A stretch of 64,000 nt of DNA from Porcincola sp945869225 (GTDB lineage: Bacteria; Bacillota; Clostridia; Lachnospirales; Lachnospiraceae), in NCBI RefSeq assembly GCF_052118625.1, contig NZ_JBQKGW010000006.1, positions 62,001-126,000 on the forward strand, given 5' to 3'. Below, piece after piece: positions 9,401 through 16,343 of the stretch. Position 1 is the stretch's first letter. Each line of letters starts with the position of its first letter. The notes beneath the pieces are model-generated. The model was not told the origin of the DNA. It saw only the letters and a program-made list of their open reading frames with translations, and did not search any database. Position numbers and translations under genes: made by a program.

Positions 9401-9758
9401 TCTTGATGAACGGCTCCATGCCGTACTGCTCGATCTGCTCCTTGCCGTTGAGGCCAAGCTCCTTCTCGACGCCCAGCTCAACCGGAAGCCCGTGGGTATC
9501 CCAGCCAGCCTTTCTCGGCACATACTCGCCCTTCATCACGTGATAGCGCGGGATCATATCCTTGATGACGCGCGTCAGGACATGACCGATGTGCGGCTTG
9601 CCGTTCGCCGTCGGCGGTCCGTCATAGAATGTGTAGTATGGAGCGCCCTCACGGGTCTTCAGGCTCTTTCCGAAGATGTCATTCTTCTTCCAGAACTCGT
9701 TCACCTCATGTTCGCGGTCCACAAAGTTCAGGTCCGTGTTTACCTTGTCATATCGCAT
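6423..9758 (-). CDS. ileS: Isoleucyl-tRNA synthetase
   Basis: Class I synthetase that charges tRNA-Ile and hydrolyses mischarged Val. The start at 9758 (1111 aa) follows GGGAGG; the frame extends 48 codons further upstream but without a better signal. PHIGH lies at residues 55-59, the CP1 editing domain follows, and KMSKSKGNAVDPF marks the second half. The long C-terminal half (ends in an LVEEGFVRELVSKIQ-type anticodon/C-terminal region) and the length of about 1100 residues fit the eukaryote-like type of bacterial IleS, which is often mupirocin-insensitive; that property is inferred from family knowledge. No T-box was found in the 140-base leader. glgP follows after 10 bases. Confidence 0.95.
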   Translation of the reverse strand: MRYDKVNTDLNFVDREHEVNEFWKKNDIFGKSLKTREGAPYYTFYDGPPTANGKPHIGHVLTRVIKDMIPRYHVMKGEYVPRKAGWDTHGLPVELGVEKELGLNGKEQIEQYGMEPFIKKCKESVWKYKGMWEDFSDTVGFWADMKNPYVTYYDDYIESEWWALKEISKKGLLYKGFKVVPYCPRCGTPLSAQEVAQGYKLVKERSAIVRFKAKDEDDLYYLAWTTTPWTLPSNVALCVNPDETYVKVKAADGYNYIIAQALADKVLGKLADQATAAQVSRAYHEARALAEAKKEELRKAGASDEEIGAVTVDFDESAYDRNGVPMGTAYEVLETYRGTDLERREYEPLYACAGEAAAKQFKKGFYVTCDNYVTMTDGTGIVHIAPAFGEDDGRIGKTYDLPFVQFVDGKGELTEETPYAGIFVKKADPLVLRDLDREGKLYDAPKFEHQYPHCWRCDTPLIYYARQSWFIRMTAVKQQLIDNNNTVNWIPPTIGKGRFGDWLENVQDWGISRNRYWGTPLPVWECPDCGEKVTIGSREELRELSGREDALTVELHRPYIDDFVCTCPKCGKKHMKRVPEVIDCWFDSGAMPFAQHHYPFENQDTFHKQFPAAFISEAVDQTRGWFYSLMAESTILFGQSPYRNVIVLGLVLDKDGQKMSKSKGNAVDPFEALKKHGADAIRWYFYSNSAPWLPNRFHDKAVQEGQRKFLGTLWNTYAFYVLYANIDDFNPSDYKEAYEKMEREGLPVMDRWLISRMNTMIRDVDSDLGSYKIPEAARALEGFVDDMSNWYVRRCRDRFWAHGMEPDKIAAYMTLYNALKNLCLCAAPMIPFMTEEIYQNIVRRVEKDAPESIHLCYFPKADESRIDEDLETKMGEALNIVVMGRAARNDANIKNRQPLARMFVRAPQALPKYYADIITDELNVKEITFTEDVRAFTSYSFKPQLRTVGPKYGKLLGGIRKYLSEVDGSAAMDELKKNGSLSFEVNGSPVSLAEEDLLIETAQVEGYVSQQQGDLTVVLDTNLTPELVEEGFVRELVSKIQTMRKEAGFEVQDHIDVFEAGNEKLEGIMKKYESGLKKEVLAESITYGSLDGYTKEWSVNGEAVTLGVRKI

Positions 9759-9891
9759 AGAATTTTTCCTCCCGGAGCGCCTTTCTCGTCGGCAGCCCCT
9801 CTGTGCGCAGATTCCCCTGTATGCCTGAACTGATCCGGCGGATCCGGTCCCGGCATCGTGCATATCCACTGCGCTGCGGACATACAGAGTG

Positions 9892-9921
9892 ATTATATAC
9901 ATACTGTGAAAACACTGTCAA
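9892..9921 (-). promoter_or_regulatory. Strong promoter of ileS
   Basis: On the minus strand TTGACA (9916-9921), an 18-base spacer and TATAAT (9892-9897) form a consensus promoter. The -35 box overlaps the weak promoter region of the divergent rsmA gene. Confidence 0.8.
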
Positions 9922-9951
9922 ATAAGGCCCTTCCTGTGGTATCATGACAGC

Positions 9952-10926
9952 ATGGAAAAACAATCAGCTTACAGAAAAACTTCAGAAATCGTGCGCCGGT
10001 ACGATTTCAATTTCAGAAAACGCTTCGGCCAGAACTTTCTGACTGATGAGAGTGTGCTTCAGCAGATCGTCTCCTCCTCCCACATCACAGAAGAAGACCT
10101 GGTGATCGAGATCGGTCCCGGCATCGGCACGCTGACACGGTACCTCTGCGAAGCTGCAGGTCAGGTCGCCGCGATTGAAATTGACCGCGATCTGGTAAAG
10201 ATCCTGCATGAAACTCTTGCCGACTGCAGGAATCTCCAGATTGTCGAGGGTGACGTCCTCAAGACCGATTTGCGCGCGCTTGCGGCCGGATACGGAGTGG
10301 ACAGTACGCCTATATCTGCGGATCAGGATCCTGTTTTTAAAACCGGAAGTCTCTCTCCCGAACGTGCAGCAGTCTTCCCAGAATCCGGGCAGACCGTCCG
10401 CTGCAGTCGCCTGAAGGTGGTCGCGAACCTTCCTTATTACATAACGACGCCGATTCTGATGGGACTCTTTGAACAGCATGTTCCGGCAGAGCGGATCACC
10501 GTCATGGTGCAGAAAGAGGTCGCGGACCGGATGACAGCCCACTGCGGAAGCCGGGATTACGGCGCTCTGTCGCTGGCCGTGCAGTATTATGCGCATCCGG
10601 AGATCGTGACGCTTGTGCCGGCATCGAGCTTCATGCCGAGCCCGAAGGTGGACAGTGCCGTCGTGACGATGCAGCTTTACAAGGACAAGCCGGTACAGAC
10701 AAAGGACGAGCAGCTCCTGAAGGCATTCATCCGGGCAGCCTTCGGCCAGCGGCGCAAGACCTTGTCGAATGCACTGGGCAACGCACCGCAGATTCCGGTC
10801 ACGCGGGATCAGACCGCCGCAGCGCTGACCGCTCTTGGTCTTCCGGCCTCCGCGCGGGGCGAAACGCTGTCGCTTCAGCAGTTTGCACTGTTGGCAGATG
10901 CTCTTGCAGATCTCGTCCATGAATGA
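9952..10926 (+). CDS. rsmA: 16S rRNA dimethyladenosine transferase RsmA
   Basis: SAM-dependent enzyme (KsgA) that dimethylates A1518 and A1519 in helix 45 of 16S rRNA late in 30S assembly. RFGQNFLTD lies at residues 24-32, SAM motif I EIGPGIG at 53-59, and the catalytic NLPYYITTP at 159-167. The protein has 324 residues against the usual 270-290. The surplus is an insertion at about 112-152 rich in Ser, Pro and Gly, just before NLPYY. No Shine-Dalgarno sequence precedes the ATG; TATCAT ends only 6 bases before it, so the transcript may be leaderless. It is divergent from ileS. Confidence 0.93.
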   Translation: MEKQSAYRKTSEIVRRYDFNFRKRFGQNFLTDESVLQQIVSSSHITEEDLVIEIGPGIGTLTRYLCEAAGQVAAIEIDRDLVKILHETLADCRNLQIVEGDVLKTDLRALAAGYGVDSTPISADQDPVFKTGSLSPERAAVFPESGQTVRCSRLKVVANLPYYITTPILMGLFEQHVPAERITVMVQKEVADRMTAHCGSRDYGALSLAVQYYAHPEIVTLVPASSFMPSPKVDSAVVTMQLYKDKPVQTKDEQLLKAFIRAAFGQRRKTLSNALGNAPQIPVTRDQTAAALTALGLPASARGETLSLQQFALLADALADLVHE

Positions 10927-11069
10927 TCATAGCGAACAGGTTCCTGTCCGATGGGTGATGCGCCGACTGTCCAGCCCGGCCGCTCATCCCCTGCTGATCT
11001 GCAGCATCTGACAACCACAGCCACATCACGTGAATTATTCAGAATGAAAATGAAGGAGAAACTGAACTC

Positions 11070-11834
11070 ATGATGGATCGGATATTTAACCTGGACAACC
11101 CGGTGATGCGCTTCCTCGGAAGAGCATTTGACATGATGATGCTGAACATTCTGTTCATTGTCTGTAGCCTGCCGATCTTCACGATCGGGGCCTCGCTGTC
11201 AGCGCTTCACTACTCCTGCCTGAAGATGAAGGACGAGAACGAGGGCTACGTATTCCGCAACTTCTTCCGCTCCTTCAAGATGAACTTCAAGCAGGGCACC
11301 GGCATGTGGCTGATCATGCTGGCGCTCGGCCTTCTTCTCTTCATGGAAAACCGCATGGCTGCCCAGATCACGGACGCTTCCGTAAAACCGATCCGGATCA
11401 TGATCTATGTTGCCGGGTCCCTCTGGTACATGGCGCTCTGCTGGATGTTCGCCCTGCAGTCCAGGTTTGTCAACAAAGTCGGCCAGACCATTAAAAACGC
11501 TGTGCTTCTTACATTTGCAAAGGCTCCCCGCTCCATCGGCATGCTCGGGATCCTCGCTCTGGAGCTGATTTTTGTCGCACGCTCCTCCGGACTGGTGCAG
11601 TCATACGCAATTCTGTATCTGCTGATGTTCGGCTTCTCCGTCCAGGTTCTGATTAACACCCAGCTCCAGTACCCCGTTATCAAGGAACTGATGCCGGATG
11701 ATGAGGACGACAAGCCAGCCGCCGACAACCAGTTCACCGTAGATGAGGAAGCGGATGTCTCCGCGCTCGGATATACACCGCTCCCGAAAGACGAAAAAAA
11801 GCCCGGTGCGGATCATTCCGGCACCGGGGAGTAA
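11070..11834 (+). CDS. DUF624 (YesL-like) membrane protein
   Basis: A 254-residue integral membrane protein of the DUF624/YesL family, of unknown function, often near carbohydrate genes in Firmicutes. It starts MMDRIFNLDNPVMRFLGRAF, the typical family N-terminus, followed by helices at about 23-45, 75-93, 107-130 and two more before residue 200. The C-terminal 40 residues are acidic and disordered (PDDEDDKPAADNQ). GGAG is 13-16 bases before the tandem ATG pair; the second ATG at 11073 is equally possible. It stands alone between rsmA and the palindrome/sRNA region. Confidence 0.8.
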   Translation: MMDRIFNLDNPVMRFLGRAFDMMMLNILFIVCSLPIFTIGASLSALHYSCLKMKDENEGYVFRNFFRSFKMNFKQGTGMWLIMLALGLLLFMENRMAAQITDASVKPIRIMIYVAGSLWYMALCWMFALQSRFVNKVGQTIKNAVLLTFAKAPRSIGMLGILALELIFVARSSGLVQSYAILYLLMFGFSVQVLINTQLQYPVIKELMPDDEDDKPAADNQFTVDEEADVSALGYTPLPKDEKKPGADHSGTGE

Positions 11835-11928
11835 TACTTGCGGTACAAAATTGGTTTGTCATGATGATCATAGCGATCATTACGATAATCGTAATGATCG
11901 AGAATAGCAGAAAAAAATAACCGCCCAC
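11734..11928 (-). CDS. Candidate small hydrophobic peptide ORF
   Basis: A GTG-started ORF of 64 codons whose first 27 residues are one strong membrane helix: GGYFFLLFSIITIIVMIAMI, then IMTNQF. The rest runs antisense into the end of the DUF624 gene and is charged, so the real product, if any, may be shorter. A 27-bp palindrome encodes the IITIIVM part. No Shine-Dalgarno sequence is visible, and the start lies inside the stem of a terminator hairpin. It resembles in style the short hydrophobic toxins of type I toxin-antitoxin loci, but I cannot assign it to a named family. Confidence 0.25.
   Translation of the reverse strand: MGGYFFLLFSIITIIVMIAMIIMTNQFCTASITPRCRNDPHRAFFRLSGAVYIRARRHPLPHLR
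11874..11900. repeat. 27-bp perfect palindrome
   Basis: CGATCATTACGAT (11874-11886), a single central A at 11887, then the exact complement to 11900. No T-run follows on either strand, so it is not a terminator by itself. It lies between the DUF624 stop and the small-RNA terminator, inside the hydrophobic ORF. Confidence 0.85.
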
Positions 11929-11997
11929 CCTGCAAAGTAGCGGTTATTTTCCGTAATACTGCCGGGTGACAACCGTCTATCGGTAGCGCCCTCTTAT
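11911..11997 (-). ncRNA. Putative small RNA of about 87 nt
   Basis: A consensus promoter at 12004-12032 would start transcription near 11997. Transcription would stop at an 11-bp hairpin (11914-11924 with 11940-11950) followed by seven T residues on the minus strand. The short transcript has a small stem (ACCG/CGGT) near its 5' end, no Shine-Dalgarno sequence and no complete ORF. Either it is a stand-alone RNA or a leader that controls read-through into the hydrophobic ORF. Confidence 0.45.
11914..11950. terminator. Bidirectional terminator
   Basis: AAAATAACCGC (11914-11924) and GCGGTTATTTT (11940-11950) are exact complements. T-runs follow on both strands, so it can end the DUF624 transcript on plus and the putative sRNA on minus. 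Confidence 0.8.
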
Positions 11998-12003
11998 ATT
12001 GTT

Positions 12004-12032
12004 ACTATAGCAGTCCGCCAGCCGATTGTCAA
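12004..12032 (-). promoter_or_regulatory. Consensus promoter of the putative sRNA
   Basis: On the minus strand TTGACA (12027-12032), a 17-base spacer and TATAGT (12004-12009). It lies just downstream of the Crp/Fnr gene and points at no annotated gene, only at the hairpin 90 bases on. Confidence 0.7.
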
Positions 12033-12060
12033 AGAGGCCTGGCGGGCAGAAAATAGAATT

Positions 12061-12717
12061 TCACCCGGCGATTTCCTTCAGACGCTGCCGATCCAGCAGC
12101 CTGACCGCTCCGCGCGACAGCCGCACAATCTCCTCACTCTGGAAGTATCGCAGCATCCGCGTGATGACCTCCCGGTGCGTTCCAAGGTGATTGGCGATCA
12201 TTTCGTGGGTCATCTGAATCGTATCGGAGTCTTCGAGCGCGGCCTCTTCCAGCAGAAAGGCTGCAACCCGCTTGTCCAGACTCTTCCACATGATCTGCTC
12301 GACAAGCCACATGACATCGGACAGACGGCTTGCCATCAGCTCATTCGTAAAGTTCGCGACCGGAGCGGACTCCTCCATCAGGCTTTTGTAGGTCATCGGC
12401 GGTATGATCCAGAGACTTGTATCGGTTTCCGCCTCGATGATGATGTCGAACTGAAGGGACCGGATGATGCACGACGCCGAGAAAAGGCAGATGTCCATAT
12501 CCAGCAGACGGAAAACCGTAATTTCCTTCCCTTCTTCCGAGGAAATGTACGCGCGGAGTCTTCCTTCATCCACAAGGATCAGTCCCGTGCAGTCCCTGCT
12601 TCCATGTGAGATGACGGTTCCCTTTTTCACTGTCCTTTTTTTCATCGACTGCCGGAATCGTTCCTGCTGGCCCGCTGTCAGTTGTCCCCAGAAGGGAAAA
12701 AACTGTTCAAATTCCAT
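12061..12717 (-). CDS. Crp/Fnr family transcriptional regulator
   Basis: A 218-residue regulator; the ATG at 12717 follows GAGG with 8-base spacing and is preferred to an in-frame start 15 codons upstream. Residues about 10-125 form a cyclic-nucleotide-binding-like beta-roll (ILVDEGRLRAYISSEEGKEI). Residues 150-218 hold the HTH, with MTHEMIANHLGTHREVITRM as the Fnr-type recognition helix region. There is no four-cysteine Fe-S set as in Fnr (one cysteine near the N-terminus), so the signal is unknown; a haem or small ligand is possible. It follows mscS by 45 bases and may share its transcript. Confidence 0.88.
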   Translation of the reverse strand: MEFEQFFPFWGQLTAGQQERFRQSMKKRTVKKGTVISHGSRDCTGLILVDEGRLRAYISSEEGKEITVFRLLDMDICLFSASCIIRSLQFDIIIEAETDTSLWIIPPMTYKSLMEESAPVANFTNELMASRLSDVMWLVEQIMWKSLDKRVAAFLLEEAALEDSDTIQMTHEMIANHLGTHREVITRMLRYFQSEEIVRLSRGAVRLLDRQRLKEIAG

Positions 12718-12762
12718 TCCCTGTTCCTCATCTTTCAAAATCTGACGCGTTCTGTGACACAT

Positions 12763-13557
12763 TCATGCCTGCGTTACCCGAATGGCCGGTGCACTGACGC
12801 CCGCTTCGTTCATCGCGGTGACGATCCGCTCAAGGAGATCATAGTACACATCCCAGTAATCAGCCGTTCTGCACCAGACACGCACGGAAAACTGCAGTGC
12901 CTGATCGGTTCCACCGGTCAGTCTTGCGAACGGGGCCGGATCCTTCAGGACCTTTTCCTGTGCGGAAAGACAATTGCGCATCAGCGTCTCGACCTTCTGT
13001 ACAGACTCGCCCTTCCCGCAGGAGAACGCCAGATCGACACGGCGCACGCCCTCACTGGAGTAATTGGTGATATTCGCGTTCATCAGCGTACCGTTCGGAA
13101 TCATCACCCGCTTGTTATCGCTGGTGAGCAGTGTTGTATAAAAAAGCGCGATTCCCTTCACGGTCCCTTCCTCACCGCCGGCTGAGACATAATCACCGAC
13201 ACTGAATGGCCGGAAAAACATCAGCATGATCCCGCCGGCCAGATTGCCCAGCGCCCCCTGCAGCGACATGCCGACTGCGACACCGGCAGTCGCAAGAACC
13301 GTGACAACGGACGCCATCGGAATACCGAGGATGTTGATGACCGTCAGAATCAAAAGAATGTTCAGCAGAATGTTAATAAAATTCCCGACAAATGAAGCGA
13401 CGGTCGGTTCCATTTTCCTGAGGAGATCTCTTTTCTGCAGAAACGCAACAAGTTTCCGGATCAGAAACCGTCCTGCAGCCCAGACAACGATTGCAAGAAG
13501 AATCCGCGTGCCGGCCGTTGTGCAGACTTCTATCATTTTGTTCAGCATCTGCTGCAT
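12763..13557 (-). CDS. Small-conductance mechanosensitive channel (MscS family)
   Basis: Membrane channel that opens under tension to release solutes on hypo-osmotic shock. The 264 residues are a compact MscS: three helices (about 15-35, 55-78, 80-105) with the pore helix VLATAGVAVGMSLQGALGNL rich in Gly/Ala, followed by the beta domain starting FRPFSVGDYVSAGGEEGTV and ending with an alpha-beta domain. GGAGG lies upstream of the start. It is the first gene before the Crp/Fnr regulator, which may be cotranscribed. Confidence 0.92.
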   Translation of the reverse strand: MQQMLNKMIEVCTTAGTRILLAIVVWAAGRFLIRKLVAFLQKRDLLRKMEPTVASFVGNFINILLNILLILTVINILGIPMASVVTVLATAGVAVGMSLQGALGNLAGGIMLMFFRPFSVGDYVSAGGEEGTVKGIALFYTTLLTSDNKRVMIPNGTLMNANITNYSSEGVRRVDLAFSCGKGESVQKVETLMRNCLSAQEKVLKDPAPFARLTGGTDQALQFSVRVWCRTADYWDVYYDLLERIVTAMNEAGVSAPAIRVTQA

Positions 13558-13698
13558 AATGATTTCCTGCCTCCTTGTTCCTGGTTTATAATCAATCGTA
13601 TCACAACGATGCGCAAGGCTGTCGCTGGTTTGGAACGGTTATCAATATTATCATGAATCACAGCTTTGAGGGAAATAAAAACACATCAGGAGGAAAAC

Positions 13699-14634
13699 AT
13701 GGACTACACAATTGAGAGCAGAGAAGGATTGAAGGTGACTGTGTCTGATCTCGGAGCCGAGATGACCGGAATACGTCTTGGAGAGACCGAATATCTCTGG
13801 CAGGCCGATCCCGCATACTGGAATGAACATGCGCCGGTTCTGTTTCCCTATGTTGGGAGACTGACAGATGGAACGTACAGAATCGGGGGCCATGAATATC
13901 AGATGAAGATTCACGGCTTCGCCTCCCTCTCAACATTTGAAGCGGAGAAGCAGTCTGAAAGCTGTATCATCTTCACGCTGAAAGACAGCCCGGAGACGAT
14001 GAAGATCTATCCGTTCCGGTTCCTGTTCAGGGTGATCTATACGGCCGAGGGCCATACCCTGAAGATCCGGTATGAAGTTGAGAATCCGGGACAGGCTTCT
14101 GCAGGAGACGCACCGGACAGCTCAGCCGCTCCTCAGTCCTCCGGTGCGCCGGACGGTATGCTGTACTTCGGAATCGGCGGGCACCCAGGGCTGAATGTGC
14201 CGCTTGAGGAGGGTCTCTCGTTCGAAGATTATTACCTGGAATTTGGTGACCGCTGCGATCCGGAGCGGATTCAGTTTACTCCCGCCTGCTTTCTTGCCGG
14301 CCGGCAGGCCCCCTTTGCCCTGGAAGACGGACGGATCCTGCGGCTCCGGCACAGCCTGTTTGACGAGGATGCGATTGTCCTCCAGAATATGGCCGATTCT
14401 GTATCGATCCGCTCCGATCAGGGCAGAAAAAGCATAACCGTCCGGTATCCGGGGCTTCCCTATCTCGGAATCTGGCACATGCCAAAGACCGATGCGCCGT
14501 ATGTAGCCATCGAGCCATGGGGCAGCCTCCCGTCCAGGCAGGATATTGTGGAAGACCTCCGCTTTAAACCGGATCTGATCCGGCTGGAGAACGGCGGCAG
14601 GTGGCACACCGAATGGAGCATCACCGTATCCTGA
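13699..14634 (+). CDS. Aldose 1-epimerase family protein
   Basis: A 311-residue cytosolic GalM-fold protein that probably interconverts anomers of a hexose or hexose-6-phosphate; the LacX/YeaD-like subgroup fits better than classical GalM. AGGAGG precedes the ATG at 13699, which is preferred to an in-frame start 11 codons upstream. Visible family marks are NEHAPVLFPYVGRL, the MKIHGFA histidine motif, GIGGHPGLNVP (catalytic-region His) and a late VAIEPWGSLP. Residues about 143-160 are an Ala/Ser/Gly/Pro insertion before the GIGGHP motif. It is monocistronic. Confidence 0.85.
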   Translation: MDYTIESREGLKVTVSDLGAEMTGIRLGETEYLWQADPAYWNEHAPVLFPYVGRLTDGTYRIGGHEYQMKIHGFASLSTFEAEKQSESCIIFTLKDSPETMKIYPFRFLFRVIYTAEGHTLKIRYEVENPGQASAGDAPDSSAAPQSSGAPDGMLYFGIGGHPGLNVPLEEGLSFEDYYLEFGDRCDPERIQFTPACFLAGRQAPFALEDGRILRLRHSLFDEDAIVLQNMADSVSIRSDQGRKSITVRYPGLPYLGIWHMPKTDAPYVAIEPWGSLPSRQDIVEDLRFKPDLIRLENGGRWHTEWSITVS

Positions 14635-14672
14635 GCGCCACGCCAGATTCGGTCCCCTTTCTTGTTTAAATG

Positions 14673-14681
14673 TGTTATACT
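14673..14681 (+). promoter_or_regulatory. Extended -10 promoter of the PRTase-like gene
   Basis: TGTTATACT forms an extended -10; no good -35 is present. It lies 100 bases before the ATG at 14783. Confidence 0.4.
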
Positions 14682-14782
14682 ATTCTTGTTCAATCATATC
14701 CGCAGCATGCCACGAGCCAGGGATGATCCTGCGGCTGCTGATGGACAGATAACATGCAGAACAAAAAGAGGGAGGTGCGCAT

Positions 14783-15427
14783 ATGAAAAACTACGTCAAG
14801 ATTCAGTCGGCCAGATACCCGGATGTCATTCTCAGAGCGGTGCCGGGACATTTCATCACGCCGCACGCACACGTGAATTATTACCTTGACTTCACACCGC
14901 TGAAGTTCCGCTCCAGCGAAGCGCACGCAGCAGCGAAGGCGCTCAGCAGCGTCCACTATTTCTCAACACCCGTCGACACGATCATCGCGCTGGAGGGTAC
15001 GGAGATCATCGCTGGCCATCTGGCGGACGAACTGACACAGGCAGGCGTCCTGTGTAAGAATGCGCACAAATCCATTTATGTCATCCCGCCGGAATATTCC
15101 TCCGAGGGACAGCTGATCTTCCGGGACAGCCTGCTGCCCTGGATCAAGGAGAAGAATGTCCTGCTCCTGTTCTCCGCCATCACCACCGGGTCCAACGCTG
15201 CGCAGGCTATCGAGTCCCTTCGCTACTACGGCGCCTCGATCACCGGAATATCGGCGCTCTTCTCCCTTGCGACCAGTATCGCAGGGATGACCATCTATTC
15301 GATCTTCAGCCAGCAGGATCTTCCGGACTACAAGGCTTTCAGCGCAGACAAATGCGGCCTCTGTGAATCGCGGAAGCCTGTCGATGCGATCTGCAACGGA
15401 TTCGGCTACACCATGCTGAAGGCATAA
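14783..15427 (+). CDS. Phosphoribosyltransferase-like protein
   Basis: A 214-residue protein related to orotate phosphoribosyltransferase-like proteins of Lachnospiraceae. GGGAGG precedes the ATG. The expected PRPP-loop region is VLLLFSAITTGSNAAQAIES (about residues 125-144): the ITTG turn is kept, but the two acidic residues normally in front of it are Ser-Ala. This may mean loss of transferase activity or a regulatory PRPP-binding role. The C-terminal part has a CGLCESRKPVDAIC segment with three cysteines, possibly a metal site. It does not sit with other pyrimidine genes. Confidence 0.65.
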   Translation: MKNYVKIQSARYPDVILRAVPGHFITPHAHVNYYLDFTPLKFRSSEAHAAAKALSSVHYFSTPVDTIIALEGTEIIAGHLADELTQAGVLCKNAHKSIYVIPPEYSSEGQLIFRDSLLPWIKEKNVLLLFSAITTGSNAAQAIESLRYYGASITGISALFSLATSIAGMTIYSIFSQQDLPDYKAFSADKCGLCESRKPVDAICNGFGYTMLKA

Positions 15428-15494
15428 GCAGGCTGAACAAACTGAACATTCAACTGAACCAGCAAACAGAAACGCAATAAGGGAGGTGTATCAA

Positions 15495-16169
15495 TTGACT
15501 TACACATATTCGTTCCGCCCTGTCCGGCCGGAGGAGGGAGACCAGATCGCTTTCATCGAGCAGGTCTGCTTCAGCCCCGCGACAGCGCTCAGCCCCGAAA
15601 CCATGAAAACGAGGGCGGCGGAATTACCGGATATGTTTCTTGCGGCAATCGCACATCCTGACGCGCCAGCCGGCATGCCGGCCTGTCCGGACAGCCAGCC
15701 GTCGACGCGCCGGGACAACTGCCCGGTGCAGCAGACGGATGGCCGCCGGGATGCATGTACGGGCAGCAAATCCGCGTCTGTCTCAGGCGTGAAAGCTGCT
15801 TCACCGGATGGCCCGCATGACCAGATTGCAGGCTATATCACCATGATGATGACAGATGAAGAGCATTTCCGGGATGCTTTCTTTGAAGATCCTTCTCTTC
15901 ACCAGCCGAATGGTGCCAACGTCATGCTGCTTGGCCTCGAGGTACTCCCGTCCTTCCGCCATCAGGGGCTTGCTGCCGAACTTCTGAACCGTACCATCCG
16001 TCAGGCACAGAAGGAAGGCCGCCGGAAGCTGGTCCTGACCTGCCGTGATGATAAGATCGCGATGTATGAAAAATTCGGCTTTCAGCTGTGCGGCATCTCA
16101 AAGTCCACGCTGGGCGGTGTGACCTGGTACGAGATGGAACACAGGCTGTTGAAAGAACCGTCAGCCTGA
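15495..16169 (+). CDS. GNAT family N-acetyltransferase
   Basis: A 224-residue acetyltransferase of unknown substrate. The TTG at 15495 is chosen because GGGAGG ends 8 bases before it; a GTG at 15486 overlaps the ribosome site. The N-terminal beta-alpha part is residues 1-50. The acetyl-CoA-binding core is about 130-215, with VMLLGLEVLPSFRHQGLAAE containing the motif A R-x2-G-x-A pattern. Between them lies an insertion (about residues 54-108) rich in Pro, Ser, Asp and Cys that the family lacks. It lies between the PRTase-like gene and bioY, with no clear functional link. Confidence 0.8.
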   Translation: MTYTYSFRPVRPEEGDQIAFIEQVCFSPATALSPETMKTRAAELPDMFLAAIAHPDAPAGMPACPDSQPSTRRDNCPVQQTDGRRDACTGSKSASVSGVKAASPDGPHDQIAGYITMMMTDEEHFRDAFFEDPSLHQPNGANVMLLGLEVLPSFRHQGLAAELLNRTIRQAQKEGRRKLVLTCRDDKIAMYEKFGFQLCGISKSTLGGVTWYEMEHRLLKEPSA

Positions 16170-16199
16170 AAAACCTGAAGAATTTTGATGGCCGGCACA

Positions 16200-16252
16200 T
16201 TGTTAACCATTCTTTATTATAGGTTGACATTAGGAACCTCTCATCCTACAAT
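16200..16252 (+). promoter_or_regulatory. BirA operator overlapping the bioY promoter
   Basis: TTGTTAACC (16200-16208) and GGTTGACAT (16222-16230) form the inverted BirA box, with 15 bases between the AAC and GTT cores, as in Firmicutes. The right arm contains the -35 TTGACA (16224-16229), followed after 17 bases by TACAAT (16247-16252). Binding of biotinyl-AMP-BirA would block RNA polymerase. The motif fits established biotin regulons and the adjacent bioY gene. Confidence 0.85.
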
Positions 16253-16343
16253 ACACACTGTGCTGTATAACTCAGCGGCAGCAGGTCTGGCATGCCACCA
16301 GTATCCTGCTGCCGGTTATTGGATTCAGATGAGGAGATTTCCT

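Noticed and set aside
6342..9833. Plus-strand ORF of 1163 codons opposite ileS
   Set aside because: It is the antisense shadow of ileS, without ribosome site or family motifs; GC-rich codon bias keeps the opposite frame open.
9759..9900. T-box riboswitch before ileS
   Set aside because: No AGGGTGGNACCGCG antiterminator sequence or terminator is present in the leader.
13651..13936. Minus-strand ORFs opposite the aldose epimerase start
   Set aside because: Antisense shadows; the plus-strand gene has a strong ribosome site and clear family motifs.
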